Of a stretch of DNA of 64,000 bases, positions 1-7,601 are shown in pieces. The stretch is from a bacterium BRH_c32 (lineage in GTDB: Bacteria > Bacteroidota > Ignavibacteria > Ignavibacteriales > Melioribacteraceae). Position 1 is the first letter of the stretch. The number at the start of each line of letters is the position of its first letter. A program made the position numbers and the translations under genes. The stretch covers positions 1 through 64,000 of the forward strand of contig LOEU01000019.1 in assembly GCA_001516025.1 (NCBI GenBank), in the 5' to 3' direction. The notes below the pieces were generated by a model. That model had not been told where the DNA came from, searched no databases, and saw nothing but the letters and a program-made list of their open reading frames with translations.

Positions 1-114
1 TATGTAATGGTCGTAACTTTCTGGTGATGTCAAAGAACTATTGTTCTTCTTACTTTTTACAACTATTTTATTCGTAAACATTTTTAGGTCTCCTTGCTTT
101 GTTTGAGATGCCAT
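1..114 (-). CDS. 5' end of a hypothetical gene, probable second integron cassette gene (partial)
   Basis: Only the first 38 codons lie in the window and the reading frame runs off the left edge. Two in-frame ATGs exist, at 114 and at 81. The one at 81 has a good ribosome binding site (AGGAG about 8 bases upstream), so the real start may be 81; 114 is the longest choice. The visible residues are lysine- and serine-rich and match no family I know. It is read in the same direction as the HEPN gene upstream of it, with an attC-like region between, which is the layout of neighbouring cassettes in an integron. Confidence 0.5.
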   Translation of the reverse strand, partial: MASQTKQGDLKMFTNKIVVKSKKNNSSLTSPESYDHYI

Positions 115-118
115 AATT

Positions 119-138
119 TATTCCGATTCTTCGGAATA
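119..138. repeat. short perfect inverted repeat before the edge gene
   Basis: An 8-bp perfect inverted repeat (TATTCCGA, loop TTCT, TCGGAATA) lies just upstream of the possible start at 114. No T-run follows it on either strand, so it is more likely an operator or part of the leader than an intrinsic terminator. Confidence 0.4.
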
Positions 139-195
139 TGCACCAATTAAGTAAGTGAGACCTTCTTTTCTAATTTACCGCCGATAAGCGGCGCC

Positions 196-353
196 CCATA
201 ACAACGATGCCGAATAGTGCAACAATTTTTTATTTATAAAAATGTTTTTTAATACTACCAACTTCAAAGAGTAACTTTGTTTTTTAACCGCCAACAATAA
301 TTAGAAAAATGCCGCACTGAAAAACGGCGGCCGTCTTGATTGGCTGGTTAGGC
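196..353 (-). other. attC-like recombination region (one clear end)
   Basis: Read on the reverse strand, GCCTAAC (353-347, an exact RYYYAAC core) overlaps the stop codon of the HEPN gene, as is usual for the start of an integron attC site. A GC-rich, partly self-complementary stretch follows, unlike the AT-rich surroundings. The other end is less clear: GTTATGG (202-196) is only an imperfect GTTRRRY core. I see no clean pairing of the two halves by eye, so the extent and activity are uncertain. Position between two genes of the same orientation and downstream of an integrase relic supports the call. Confidence 0.4.
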
Positions 354-1700
354 GGTAATATCAATATTTTCATCAATAGATTTTTCAAAGCCATCTTTTA
401 AGGCTGCTTCAATACTTTTTCCATATACTTCTTCAAATAAAGTTTGGAATTCAGGCTTCTCACGAAGTGGTATGAATAATGGCCATGCCAAGTATGCACT
501 CTCGGATATAAATTCTCCTACTTTACCAATTTTTCTTAACAATCTATAAGCTGAGTTGTAATCTTCCTTTAAGACAGAATAAGCTACTTTAAAATCATCA
601 ATAGTTGAGGACCAATCGAATCTATCAAGTAATGAATTTAATTCCTTTACTTCATTAGTTTCTCTTAATGCTATGGCGTAATTAACTAATATTGGTCTCT
701 TTGTAAGATCATTAAAATATTTTGGTAATTTTACTCCGAAATCCCCAATAGTAAGCGAGAGTTTATAGTTTTTATTTTGAAGTAAGTTATAAATATAATT
801 AGCCAAATAAATATCTGCTTCCTTCATCTGTTCGGGAAAAATCTTTCGCCATAAGGTTTGGCCAAGTTTGAAAATTATTTCTGTAAGAAGCTCAATCGTT
901 TCCATTAAATAATTCTTGTCAACTTTTAGTTGTTGTCCAAGTATATTGTCTTCAACATCAACGTTATTTTCTTTGCATACAGAGATATACTGTTCGGAAA
1001 CTATTCCATTACAATGAACAATAATATTTCTCCTTTGAGAATTTTCAACAAATTTTGACCAATTCTCGAATTTTCTTAATGGGAGTTCAAACATTTTTTC
1101 AAATAATAGAAACTGCTTTATGTAGCTTTTCCTTTGAATATCTTCTATATCTTTATTGATGATATAGGTAATAATTTTATCATGATTACCAATACTGAGT
1201 ATTTTTGAGTGGCTGATTGATTTCTCATCAGATTTTAGATAATCATTATTTTCTATGAAAATATATCTGAGTAATTCGTTGATAAATGAATCAAATATTG
1301 AATAGCAATATATATAGTAGCTATTAAGAGTTATTGCAATAGAATTAGACTTTTGATAAAGCTCAACCTCTTTTTTGAAAAATTTAACTTCTACAAGATT
1401 GTCAACAAATATTTTGAACATTTCGTCTTTATTATCTTTTACACTTTCTATCTTTTCTTTTGCTTGGGAATATATGGCTTGTATTTTATCCTTAATTTCT
1501 TTTGATTTTTCCTTTTCCTTCTCTTCGGCAACAGGTAATTGAAAATCAATTGTTTTATTTAGATTTTCAAGTTTAGCAATATTATCTCCAATAATTCCAA
1601 GAAGTTTATCTTTATTAAAAACGTTTTTTTCAATATCAGATGAAATTTCATCTGATAATTTTTTCATTGCATCAAACTCTTGTGATACTTCAACAGCCAT
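348..1700 (-). CDS. HEPN-domain protein, probable integron cassette gene
   Basis: A 450-residue protein with a predicted coiled coil (roughly residues 55-95, very rich in K and E), a mixed helical region, and the sequence RNIIVH at 224-229, which fits the R-x4-H signature of HEPN ribonuclease-type domains, here like the RiboL-PSP-HEPN group. The C-terminal 170 residues look helical, perhaps TPR-like. Known HEPN proteins of this kind cut RNA in abortive-infection or toxin systems; activity here is inferred only. The gene starts 21 bases after a GTTAGGC core (1722-1728 on the reverse strand) and its stop overlaps a GCCTAAC core, so it occupies exactly one cassette. No antitoxin partner is visible inside the cassette. 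No signal peptide or membrane segment is seen, so it is probably cytoplasmic. Confidence 0.6.
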   Translation of the reverse strand: MAVEVSQEFDAMKKLSDEISSDIEKNVFNKDKLLGIIGDNIAKLENLNKTIDFQLPVAEEKEKEKSKEIKDKIQAIYSQAKEKIESVKDNKDEMFKIFVDNLVEVKFFKKEVELYQKSNSIAITLNSYYIYCYSIFDSFINELLRYIFIENNDYLKSDEKSISHSKILSIGNHDKIITYIINKDIEDIQRKSYIKQFLLFEKMFELPLRKFENWSKFVENSQRRNIIVHCNGIVSEQYISVCKENNVDVEDNILGQQLKVDKNYLMETIELLTEIIFKLGQTLWRKIFPEQMKEADIYLANYIYNLLQNKNYKLSLTIGDFGVKLPKYFNDLTKRPILVNYAIALRETNEVKELNSLLDRFDWSSTIDDFKVAYSVLKEDYNSAYRLLRKIGKVGEFISESAYLAWPLFIPLREKPEFQTLFEEVYGKSIEAALKDGFEKSIDENIDITA

Positions 1701-1871
1701 TTATTACCTCAATATTAAATACAGCCTAACTATTACTTATACAGCACTGAATTATTTGTTTAGGAATGATATGCTGCGTGTAGGTGCGGGATATCATTCC
1801 AATTGTTCTGTTTTGTTCAAAAATCTAAATAATTTAAAATAGGGTCTGATTTATATCATTCCCTCAATTCT
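1701..1871 (-). other. attI-like region with GTTAGGC core and 10-bp inverted repeat
   Basis: The space between the integrase relic and the cassette gene holds GTTAGGC on the reverse strand (1728-1722), the expected insertion core. Further upstream are a 10-bp inverted repeat, GGAATGATAT (1763-1772) and ATATCATTCC (1791-1800), and a third copy of ATATCATTCC at 1853-1862. Such repeats could be integrase binding sites, promoter operators, or chance. The call as attI rests on position. Confidence 0.35.
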
Positions 1872-2204
1872 TTAATCTAACGGACTATTAACTCCGAGTC
1901 CGCTATTCTCGTCTTTGATAAATTTATCTGCAGAAAAAGCATTCTGCCACCCAAATTCTTTACCTGCATTAGGATATTTTCTTGCTAAAGAATAAAGAAG
2001 AATTGTTTCCCCTTTATTTTTTAATAAATCAGTTTTATGCTCTTTGTAAAGTTCATATAAATGTTTTTTAAGTTCAGGTATTTCGGTTTTCTTACTATAA
2101 TGGTTGGTGCGGAGAGTAATTCTAACTTTATCTAATAATTTAATTTTATTATTTGTGTCAATATCGGGGGTAATTTTCTGCGAATCCAAAACAGTAGATT
2201 GCAA
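1872..2204 (-). pseudogene. intI: integron integrase (IntI) relic with large internal deletion
   Basis: The 110-residue frame joins two separate parts of an integron-type tyrosine recombinase. Residues 20-41 (LLDKVRITLRTNHYSKKTE region) match the start of the N-terminal SAM-like DNA-binding domain of IntI. Residues 42-102 match a C-terminal segment found specifically in IntI proteins, with LKKHL, then LARKYPNAGKEFGWQ (73-87) and a KDENSG end. About half the enzyme between them is missing, including the first catalytic arginine, and the frame stops before the H-x-x-R and tyrosine motifs. It cannot be an active recombinase. The first codon is TTG and the frame is open upstream to 2274, without ATG. 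It reads in the same direction as the cassettes, as in the 'reversed' integrons of Treponema type. Confidence 0.75.
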
Positions 2205-2540
2205 AATATCGTTCGAGGTGTTTATTCTATGTAAAAATAATTCAGAAATTTTATACTCCGAATTTATTAAGTTTTAGAATACACAAACTTACAAAGTTTT
2301 TTCTTATAATCAAAAATTTTATTTTTACAAGTAATGAAAAGATCAGAAATAAGCATAAAAATCTACAAAAATCCTCCTCAATTTAGTTCTAAAACTATCA
2401 CCAATAATTTTAATAATAAAAGCGTGGCGTCCGAGTTGCCGAATGGAGACTGAAAATCCACCTCCTTCATCATCCGGAATTTGAACCAGTTCGATCGGGT
2501 AAACTAGGGATAGGTAATATTTAAGGTACTTTTTCGTTGA
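2205..2540 (-). pseudogene. gene-free stretch with a HicB-like antitoxin fragment
   Basis: No intact gene is present. On the reverse strand about 2501-2410 encodes roughly 30 residues reading YPIELVQIPDDEGGGFSVSI and then QLGR, which resembles the N-terminal strand region of HicB-type antitoxins. It has no start codon and runs into unrelated AT-rich sequence. The local base composition is richer in G and C than the flanks. The remainder (2205-2400) shows nothing recognisable. Confidence 0.35.
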
Positions 2541-3038
2541 TTAAAGGTCATCGGGGCGATAGATGTTAAATCCCTTAATATCTTTAAATACCGCATCAGC
2601 AGAGACTATCGATCTCACTCGTAATCTTTCTGCAATTGCTAAGAATAGTGCATCATTTGTAAGTAAACCATATTCTCCTTGAAGCACCATTGCAGTAATG
2701 AAATCTTCTCTAATGCACGGCTCTAAATTAAACCCCGATGAAATTAAATCGCGAATTACACTTTTATATCTGCTTAGGGACTTTATCAAATTAGAATTTT
2801 CCGAAAGCTGTTTGTCAGGATTAGAGCCTTTTAGTGCTCCGATATCACGAGCTTCTGATATCATAAAATTATGCATTACTTCTGCGAGAATATGGGTAGG
2901 TATAATCCCAAACGTTTCTTTTCTAGCGCATCTTTCAACAAAATCAAGACACTGAATAGAGGATTTATTATTTGCATAAATTAGAATATTTGCATCAATT
3001 ATTATATTTTCATTTTTGGGAACATCTATTAGGTTCAT
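2541..3038 (-). CDS. PIN-domain ribonuclease toxin, VapC-type
   Basis: 165 residues with the PIN-domain acidic set: D15 in IIIDANILIY, E53 in ILAEVMHN, then an aspartate in LLTNDALFLA and one in SADAVF near the C-terminus. PIN toxins are Mg-dependent endoribonucleases, often cutting tRNA or rRNA. The gene follows the ribbon-helix-helix antitoxin gene with a 4-base overlap (3035-3038), the usual translational coupling of antitoxin and toxin. Length is slightly above the common 130-140 residues, with a longer middle. It is cytosolic and probably silenced by the partner. Confidence 0.8.
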   Translation of the reverse strand: MNLIDVPKNENIIIDANILIYANNKSSIQCLDFVERCARKETFGIIPTHILAEVMHNFMISEARDIGALKGSNPDKQLSENSNLIKSLSRYKSVIRDLISSGFNLEPCIREDFITAMVLQGEYGLLTNDALFLAIAERLRVRSIVSADAVFKDIKGFNIYRPDDL

Positions 3039-3304
3039 ACTTCGTAGATATCCTCATCCATAATTTCTTCTATTTCAGCACGACTCAAATTAAATGGTCT
3101 TGAGCAAAATCTCCTCGCCGCTTCAACACGGAGTTTTATATCCTGATGGTCTAATTCATTATAGTTCCTAAGTGCATCTTGAATAATGTCACTTATAGTT
3201 CTACCATCTCTCACTGCTCTTTCTTTAACTTTTTGAAGAAGTTCACTATCGATAACAGTCCCGATTTTAACTTTTTTATTTTTATGTTTAATCTTTGTAG
3301 TCAT
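3035..3304 (-). CDS. ribbon-helix-helix antitoxin, VapB/CopG-like
   Basis: 89 residues. A basic N-terminus is followed by KIGTVIDSELLQKVKERA and GRTISDIIQDALRNY, the strand-helix-helix pattern of CopG/MetJ-type DNA-binding antitoxins. The C-terminal 35 residues (rich in acidic residues) would be the toxin-binding tail. It precedes and overlaps the PIN toxin gene by 4 bases. A long inverted repeat 65 bases upstream (3369-3399) is a plausible operator for autoregulation. Confidence 0.8.
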   Translation of the reverse strand: MTTKIKHKNKKVKIGTVIDSELLQKVKERAVRDGRTISDIIQDALRNYNELDHQDIKLRVEAARRFCSRPFNLSRAEIEEIMDEDIYEV

Positions 3305-3368
3305 TTCGCTACCTATTAATTTAATTCCCTATTCCATTATTAAATTAAAAAATACATTTCTCACTTGC

Positions 3369-3399
3369 AAGATATTTCTTGACAGCGTCAAGATATCTT
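3369..3399. promoter_or_regulatory. inverted repeat, candidate operator of the PIN toxin pair
   Basis: The arms AAGATAT-tt-CTTGAC and GTCAAG-ATATCTT are separated by AGC; 13 pairs form with a 2-base bulge. It sits between the GH53 stop and the antitoxin start. No T-run follows it directly on the reverse strand, so an operator is a better reading than a terminator for GH53. Confidence 0.45.
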
Positions 3400-3422
3400 A
3401 TTGATATAAAGAAGATAGTGAT

Positions 3423-5258
3423 TTATTTTACTAAAATCATTGTTTTGGAGATTGTGCGAGGGGTGGAGGTTCTATAATGAGGGGCGGGATTCATAGCACC
3501 GGAATGTGATAAAGATGCAGCACCGGAATTGTAATTAATTGCATCGGACTTATAATTTATACTCCCTGAAATAGGATTCATGCCATCGGAATGGGAGGCA
3601 GAAATGCCATCGGAATGAGAGGCGGGATTCATGCCACCGGAATGGGTAAAATAGGCTTCACCTGATTTCAGAATTTTTTCGCCGGAACCTGAGTTTAACT
3701 CTACGGAATGGGAGGGAGAAACTCCATCGGAATTGGGGGATATTGTTATGCTATATATATAAACGCCGCTTGTAAGTTGATGGCGGATTGCGTTGAACTC
3801 GGTTTGATGAAGTCCGGCGAATTGGGTGTCGTTTACTAATTGAACTACTTCCCTTCCGAGAAGATCGTAGATTTTTAATGTTACGAGTGCCGATTCGGGC
3901 AGGTAGTATTGTATTATAGTAGTCGGATTATACGGGTTCGGATAGTTTTGATAGAGCACTATATCGGTCGGGATTGCATTCGCACCGGGATATTTCGGAT
4001 TATTCGGGTCTTGAGGGAATTGCGGATTTCCGTTTTCAAAAGTTCCCTCATCAATTCCTGTGGCAGTGGAATCATCTTCAATAAATTCTTCGAGTGATGG
4101 AAGCATTTCGCCCGAAACGGGATCGAAGAGTGTAAAATATTCCCAAGCCGTGCCGAATGGTTTCTGCCAAATCCAAGCGGGCTCCCAATAGATAAATCCG
4201 ATTCCCCTTTTATTGGCAGTATCCTTGATCAAATTTTTGAGTGTGAAAAGGAAGTCGGTCTGCCCTTTGACGCTAACGGGATAGCCGGGAATCAATTTTT
4301 GTTCGTCGAAGCCGACATTATCCATTCCGTCATTGAGATATTTATTCGTCATCGGGTAAGCGGTTTCGACAACGAGAATATCTTTATTGTAGCGGACGGC
4401 GAGATCGTTCATATTATTTTTGAGATCGACTAATGTACCGTGCCACCAAGGGTAATATGAGAGTCCGATAATATCGAAGGGGACATTTTGCGCCATTATA
4501 TTATCGAACCACCAGCGTGATTTTGCGTTATCGCCGCCGCTATCGATATGAAGCATAATCTTGACGGGAGAATTTGCGGCAGAGTGGACGGCTGAGATTC
4601 CGCTATTGAGGAGTTGAGCTAATTTTTGCCAGCCAGTCGAACCGCTTACTGCACCATCGGGGAAAAGCATTCCCGGAGAGATTTCGTTGCCGATTTGCAC
4701 CATATCAGGGAGAGCATCTTCGGCTTTCAATAGCGATATCACCTTGTATGTATATGCGTAAACACTATCTTTGAGAAGATCGAAAGGGAGTTTTTCCCAA
4801 GCGGTCGGTTTTTTCTGATTAGCGGGATCCGCCCACCAATCGGAATAGTGGAAATCGAGAAGAAGTTTGAATCCATGCGCTTTAACCTTTTTCGCAATCT
4901 CAAGTGTGCTCTCAAGTCCGCAATACCAATCACGCGGAGTGTGCCATAAACGAAGGCGGATATAGTTTACACCATTATCGCTAAGTATATCAAGGAGATT
5001 TGTGGTCTTACCATTGACGGAAAACTTCCCGCCGAATGCGTCAATCTGCGGGAATGTAGAGATATCCGCTCCACGGATAAAATCACTCTCAGAAATATTA
5101 TAGGTATCAACTATAGAATAACGACTACCAAGAATAACAGCATTGTCATGCGAGGGAGTATTTATATTTCCCGTTTGTCCCGAGGCAATCGAAAAAGAAA
5201 GAATAAAAAATATTAATACAAAAAACTTCAATACCCTGAACCCGATAAATTTATTCAT
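3423..5258 (-). CDS. GH53 arabinogalactan endo-beta-1,4-galactanase with T9SS sorting domain
   Basis: 611 residues. A signal peptide (about 1-27) is followed by a GH53 barrel: acid/base E192 in QIGNEISPG and nucleophile E298 in LVVETAYP. GH53 enzymes cut beta-1,4-galactan side chains of pectic arabinogalactan I. From about 431 the protein has a type IX secretion C-terminal domain (YQNYPNPYNP, YDLLGREV, SGVYIYSITIS) that should export and anchor it at the surface. The odd part is residues 508-602, an insertion of imperfect HS-x-G-MNP-x-S repeats between the SGVYIY strand and the final ISKTMILVK strand. The gene lies downstream of the pectin-type locus on the same strand but is separated from it by the BrnT-BrnA gene, so it may have its own promoter. 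Confidence 0.85.
   Translation of the reverse strand: MNKFIGFRVLKFFVLIFFILSFSIASGQTGNINTPSHDNAVILGSRYSIVDTYNISESDFIRGADISTFPQIDAFGGKFSVNGKTTNLLDILSDNGVNYIRLRLWHTPRDWYCGLESTLEIAKKVKAHGFKLLLDFHYSDWWADPANQKKPTAWEKLPFDLLKDSVYAYTYKVISLLKAEDALPDMVQIGNEISPGMLFPDGAVSGSTGWQKLAQLLNSGISAVHSAANSPVKIMLHIDSGGDNAKSRWWFDNIMAQNVPFDIIGLSYYPWWHGTLVDLKNNMNDLAVRYNKDILVVETAYPMTNKYLNDGMDNVGFDEQKLIPGYPVSVKGQTDFLFTLKNLIKDTANKRGIGFIYWEPAWIWQKPFGTAWEYFTLFDPVSGEMLPSLEEFIEDDSTATGIDEGTFENGNPQFPQDPNNPKYPGANAIPTDIVLYQNYPNPYNPTTIIQYYLPESALVTLKIYDLLGREVVQLVNDTQFAGLHQTEFNAIRHQLTSGVYIYSITISPNSDGVSPSHSVELNSGSGEKILKSGEAYFTHSGGMNPASHSDGISASHSDGMNPISGSINYKSDAINYNSGAASLSHSGAMNPAPHYRTSTPRTISKTMILVK
3453..3737 (-). repeat. coding minisatellite inside the GH53 sorting domain
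   Basis: 285 bp (95 codons) of imperfect repeats, with recurring units encoding HSGGMNPAS, HSDGISAS, HSDGMNPIS and HSGAMNPAP. At the DNA level, CATTCCGGTGG or CATTCCGATGG recurs. The length is a multiple of three, so the sorting domain stays in frame on both sides. Confidence 0.8.
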
Positions 5259-5399
5259 TCATAAATATAATAACTTATCGGGTATTTATTAATAAAAAAT
5301 GCTAATCAGAATTTTCATTTGATACAGATTAATATACTTTGTAAACAACAGCAAATACTCTTTTACGGATGCTATATCTTTTATTGTGAATTTTGGAAG

Positions 5400-5954
5400 T
5401 TATTCTGAAAGAGGGATATTCTTGGAGTACTCCTTATTAATTCCTTCCATTAAAATAATCTTTATTAAAGATTGATAAGGGACATCCCTTTTATTCGCCA
5501 TATTTTTTAGTCCCTCGATTAAATGTTCCGGTAATCTTAAAGAGATAGTTTTAGTCGATGGTTTTAGATTAGTAAAAGTAACAGTTTTAGATTCAGACCA
5601 ATCGATATATTTAGTGGAGTCGTTCTTTTTCCAAAACTCTTTTTCCTCTTTAATACTATTAAACTTAGGAATCTTTTTTAATTTGCTCATCATAAACCTC
5701 TTTGCAGATATAACTCTAATTTTATTTCTTCTTATAGTAAAGACAATAAATAACTTTTTATCAATATCGGAGCGTCCGAGAATGAAAAATCGTTTTTCAT
5801 TTTCTGAATGTTTAATGTCATCGGCTATTAAGACGGGTTTATTAAAAAACACCTGCTCACACTCCTGAAAAGTAACGGAATGTTTTATCCAGTTCTTATC
5901 AATATTATGTATATCCCACTCAAATCCATCTACAACATCAAAGATATTTTCCAT
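5400..5954 (-). CDS. BrnT toxin-BrnA antitoxin fusion in one reading frame
   Basis: The N-terminal about 87 residues match BrnT RNase toxins: GFEWDIHNIDKNWIKH, an FxECEQVFF segment, HSENEKRFFILGRS, and the end TIRRNKIRVISAKR. The rest matches BrnA-type antitoxins: KIPKFNSIKEEKEFW, the DW linker, then a ribbon-helix-helix-like SLRLPEHLIEGLKNMA. Normally these are two genes with a short overlap; here no stop separates them. Methionines 88-89 at the junction are preceded by a good ribosome site (AAAGAGG, 5 bases before ATG at 5693), so a free antitoxin could also be made from 5693 or 5690. I chose ATG 5954 as start; a TTG at 5984 in frame is less likely because it lies at the predicted -10 element. 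Confidence 0.75.
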   Translation of the reverse strand: MENIFDVVDGFEWDIHNIDKNWIKHSVTFQECEQVFFNKPVLIADDIKHSENEKRFFILGRSDIDKKLFIVFTIRRNKIRVISAKRFMMSKLKKIPKFNSIKEEKEFWKKNDSTKYIDWSESKTVTFTNLKPSTKTISLRLPEHLIEGLKNMANKRDVPYQSLIKIILMEGINKEYSKNIPLSE

Positions 5955-5960
5955 ACTCTC

Positions 5961-6012
5961 TGTATATGTTGGTAATATACACAATAATAATAAATTAGAA
6001 ATTATTGTGCAA
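5961..6012 (-). promoter_or_regulatory. promoter and operator of the BrnT-BrnA gene
   Basis: On the reverse strand TTGCAC (6012-6007), a 17-bp spacer, and TATTAT (5989-5984) form a sigma-70-like promoter. Directly after it lies an inverted repeat TGTATAT-N7-ATATACA (5961-5981) that would cover the transcription start. This is where an autoregulating antitoxin would bind. Confidence 0.5.
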
Positions 6013-6036
6013 GTATTTTAATAGCAATCAAATAAG

Positions 6037-7584
6037 TTATCTTCTATTATTTTCTATATAAATTTCCCCTTTTGGAAGTTCAGTAACAGATTTATAAATC
6101 TCTTTCACTTTTCTAAAATCATTATACATTAATGTTACATCGGAAACATTTTTCCCGAGTGAAAGAAACGGTGAATCGGTTTTGCAGGCAGAAGAAGAAT
6201 TAATAGAAATAGCCGAGCTATTCTCAAAATGGAATAGAGATAATGCTTTATTTGGAGTGGCAACAGAGTTCTTAAATTGATTAATATGAACACCTTCAAT
6301 ATCCTTACCCCAGATCATATGTCTTTCATATTTACCCGATGAATCGTAATCTGTGATAACGAGATTATCGATATTAAGATTTTTCACATAAGCGAATGTA
6401 AAATTAGACGGGATATCCGAATAATCATTTATTGCCTTATTCTTGAGCGATTTCACTCCACGCGGTTTCTTGCTTCCTTCAAATGTTCTATGATTATAGA
6501 GATTATAGTTAATATTAGAGAAGTATAGATTTTCAATTTTTTGTTCAGGCCATCCTGCTACGAGGATATGACCGTCATTGCTATTGATTGTGATATCATT
6601 GAAATAAACATTTTTTATATAACTGATCGGACCTTCCTCTTTTCGCTTTTCTATATCAAGAAAGATCGCATAACTGCCGCTCGGTCGATCGTTTGAATTA
6701 TCATCCTTAAGTGCCGTTTCGATTGAGATATTAGAGAATCTAATATTCTCGAAAGTACCTCCGTCCTTAGCGAAGAAAGCTAATCCATATTGAGTATCTT
6801 TTATGATAATATTACTAAAGATGCAATTACGGATAGGAGCTTCGGAGCGAGTGCCCAATTTAATTGCGGAGTCATCGCTTCTCATAACGCAATTTGTAAC
6901 GACTAAATTTTCTGTCGGTCTCCCTTTAAGTGACTTGGGACAGATCACATCATCACCAAGATCGAAATAGGAATTGCTTATAAAGATATTTGTAGAAGAT
7001 GTAGGATCAATACCATCAGTATTAGGAGCATCTTGTGGACTGATCATCGTGATTCCGTCAATCCAAGCGAAATCGCAAAATTGCAGTTCCATATTCCAAT
7101 TTGGAGAATTAAAAATCTTTATTCCTTCAATTCGGATATAGGAAGATTCATCAAAAAATAAAAGCCGATTGGGACGAACTAATTCCCCCGTTTTACCTTT
7201 CCAGAATACTTCGCCGTTTCCATCGATTGTTCCCTCCCCTTTAATACCAAAATTTTTAGCTTTCATTGCATAGATAGTATATTTAGGGTTATAATCATCC
7301 ATCACCGGCGAGCCGAATAGAGTAGCTCCGGCGGAGAGTTCGAGATAGACGTTATCTTTTAATTGAAGTGCAGCGATCATATAAGTACCGGCAGGAAAAT
7401 AAACAGTACCGCCACCGGCGCCGGTGCATTCATCGATTACGGCTTGGATCTCTTTCGTTACATTTGTTTTACCGTCATTTGCAATTTTATAATCGCCGAT
7501 GTTATAGATCGATTTCTCCGAACCTGCAAAAATAAGCGACACAGAGAATATCAGAATAAAAAAAGCTGATGAATATTTTTTCAT
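6037..7584 (-). CDS. GH28-family pectin hydrolase (polygalacturonase-like)
   Basis: 515 residues with a signal peptide (about 1-20) and a right-handed beta-helix. GH28 motifs NTDG (188-191) and GDD (210-212) supply the three usual catalytic aspartates. The usual GHG motif is not found; SDDSAIKLG (236-244) stands where the T-x-G-x-RIK substrate-binding segment is expected. The loss of the histidine motif suggests a specialised substrate, for example rhamnogalacturonan or an exo-acting pectin fragment hydrolase. There is no type IX sorting domain, so it is probably periplasmic. It is the last gene of the pectin-type locus, 17 bases after its neighbour. Confidence 0.8.
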   Translation of the reverse strand: MKKYSSAFFILIFSVSLIFAGSEKSIYNIGDYKIANDGKTNVTKEIQAVIDECTGAGGGTVYFPAGTYMIAALQLKDNVYLELSAGATLFGSPVMDDYNPKYTIYAMKAKNFGIKGEGTIDGNGEVFWKGKTGELVRPNRLLFFDESSYIRIEGIKIFNSPNWNMELQFCDFAWIDGITMISPQDAPNTDGIDPTSSTNIFISNSYFDLGDDVICPKSLKGRPTENLVVTNCVMRSDDSAIKLGTRSEAPIRNCIFSNIIIKDTQYGLAFFAKDGGTFENIRFSNISIETALKDDNSNDRPSGSYAIFLDIEKRKEEGPISYIKNVYFNDITINSNDGHILVAGWPEQKIENLYFSNINYNLYNHRTFEGSKKPRGVKSLKNKAINDYSDIPSNFTFAYVKNLNIDNLVITDYDSSGKYERHMIWGKDIEGVHINQFKNSVATPNKALSLFHFENSSAISINSSSACKTDSPFLSLGKNVSDVTLMYNDFRKVKEIYKSVTELPKGEIYIENNRR

Positions 7585-7601
7585 TTTATTTCCTTAAAAG
7601 A

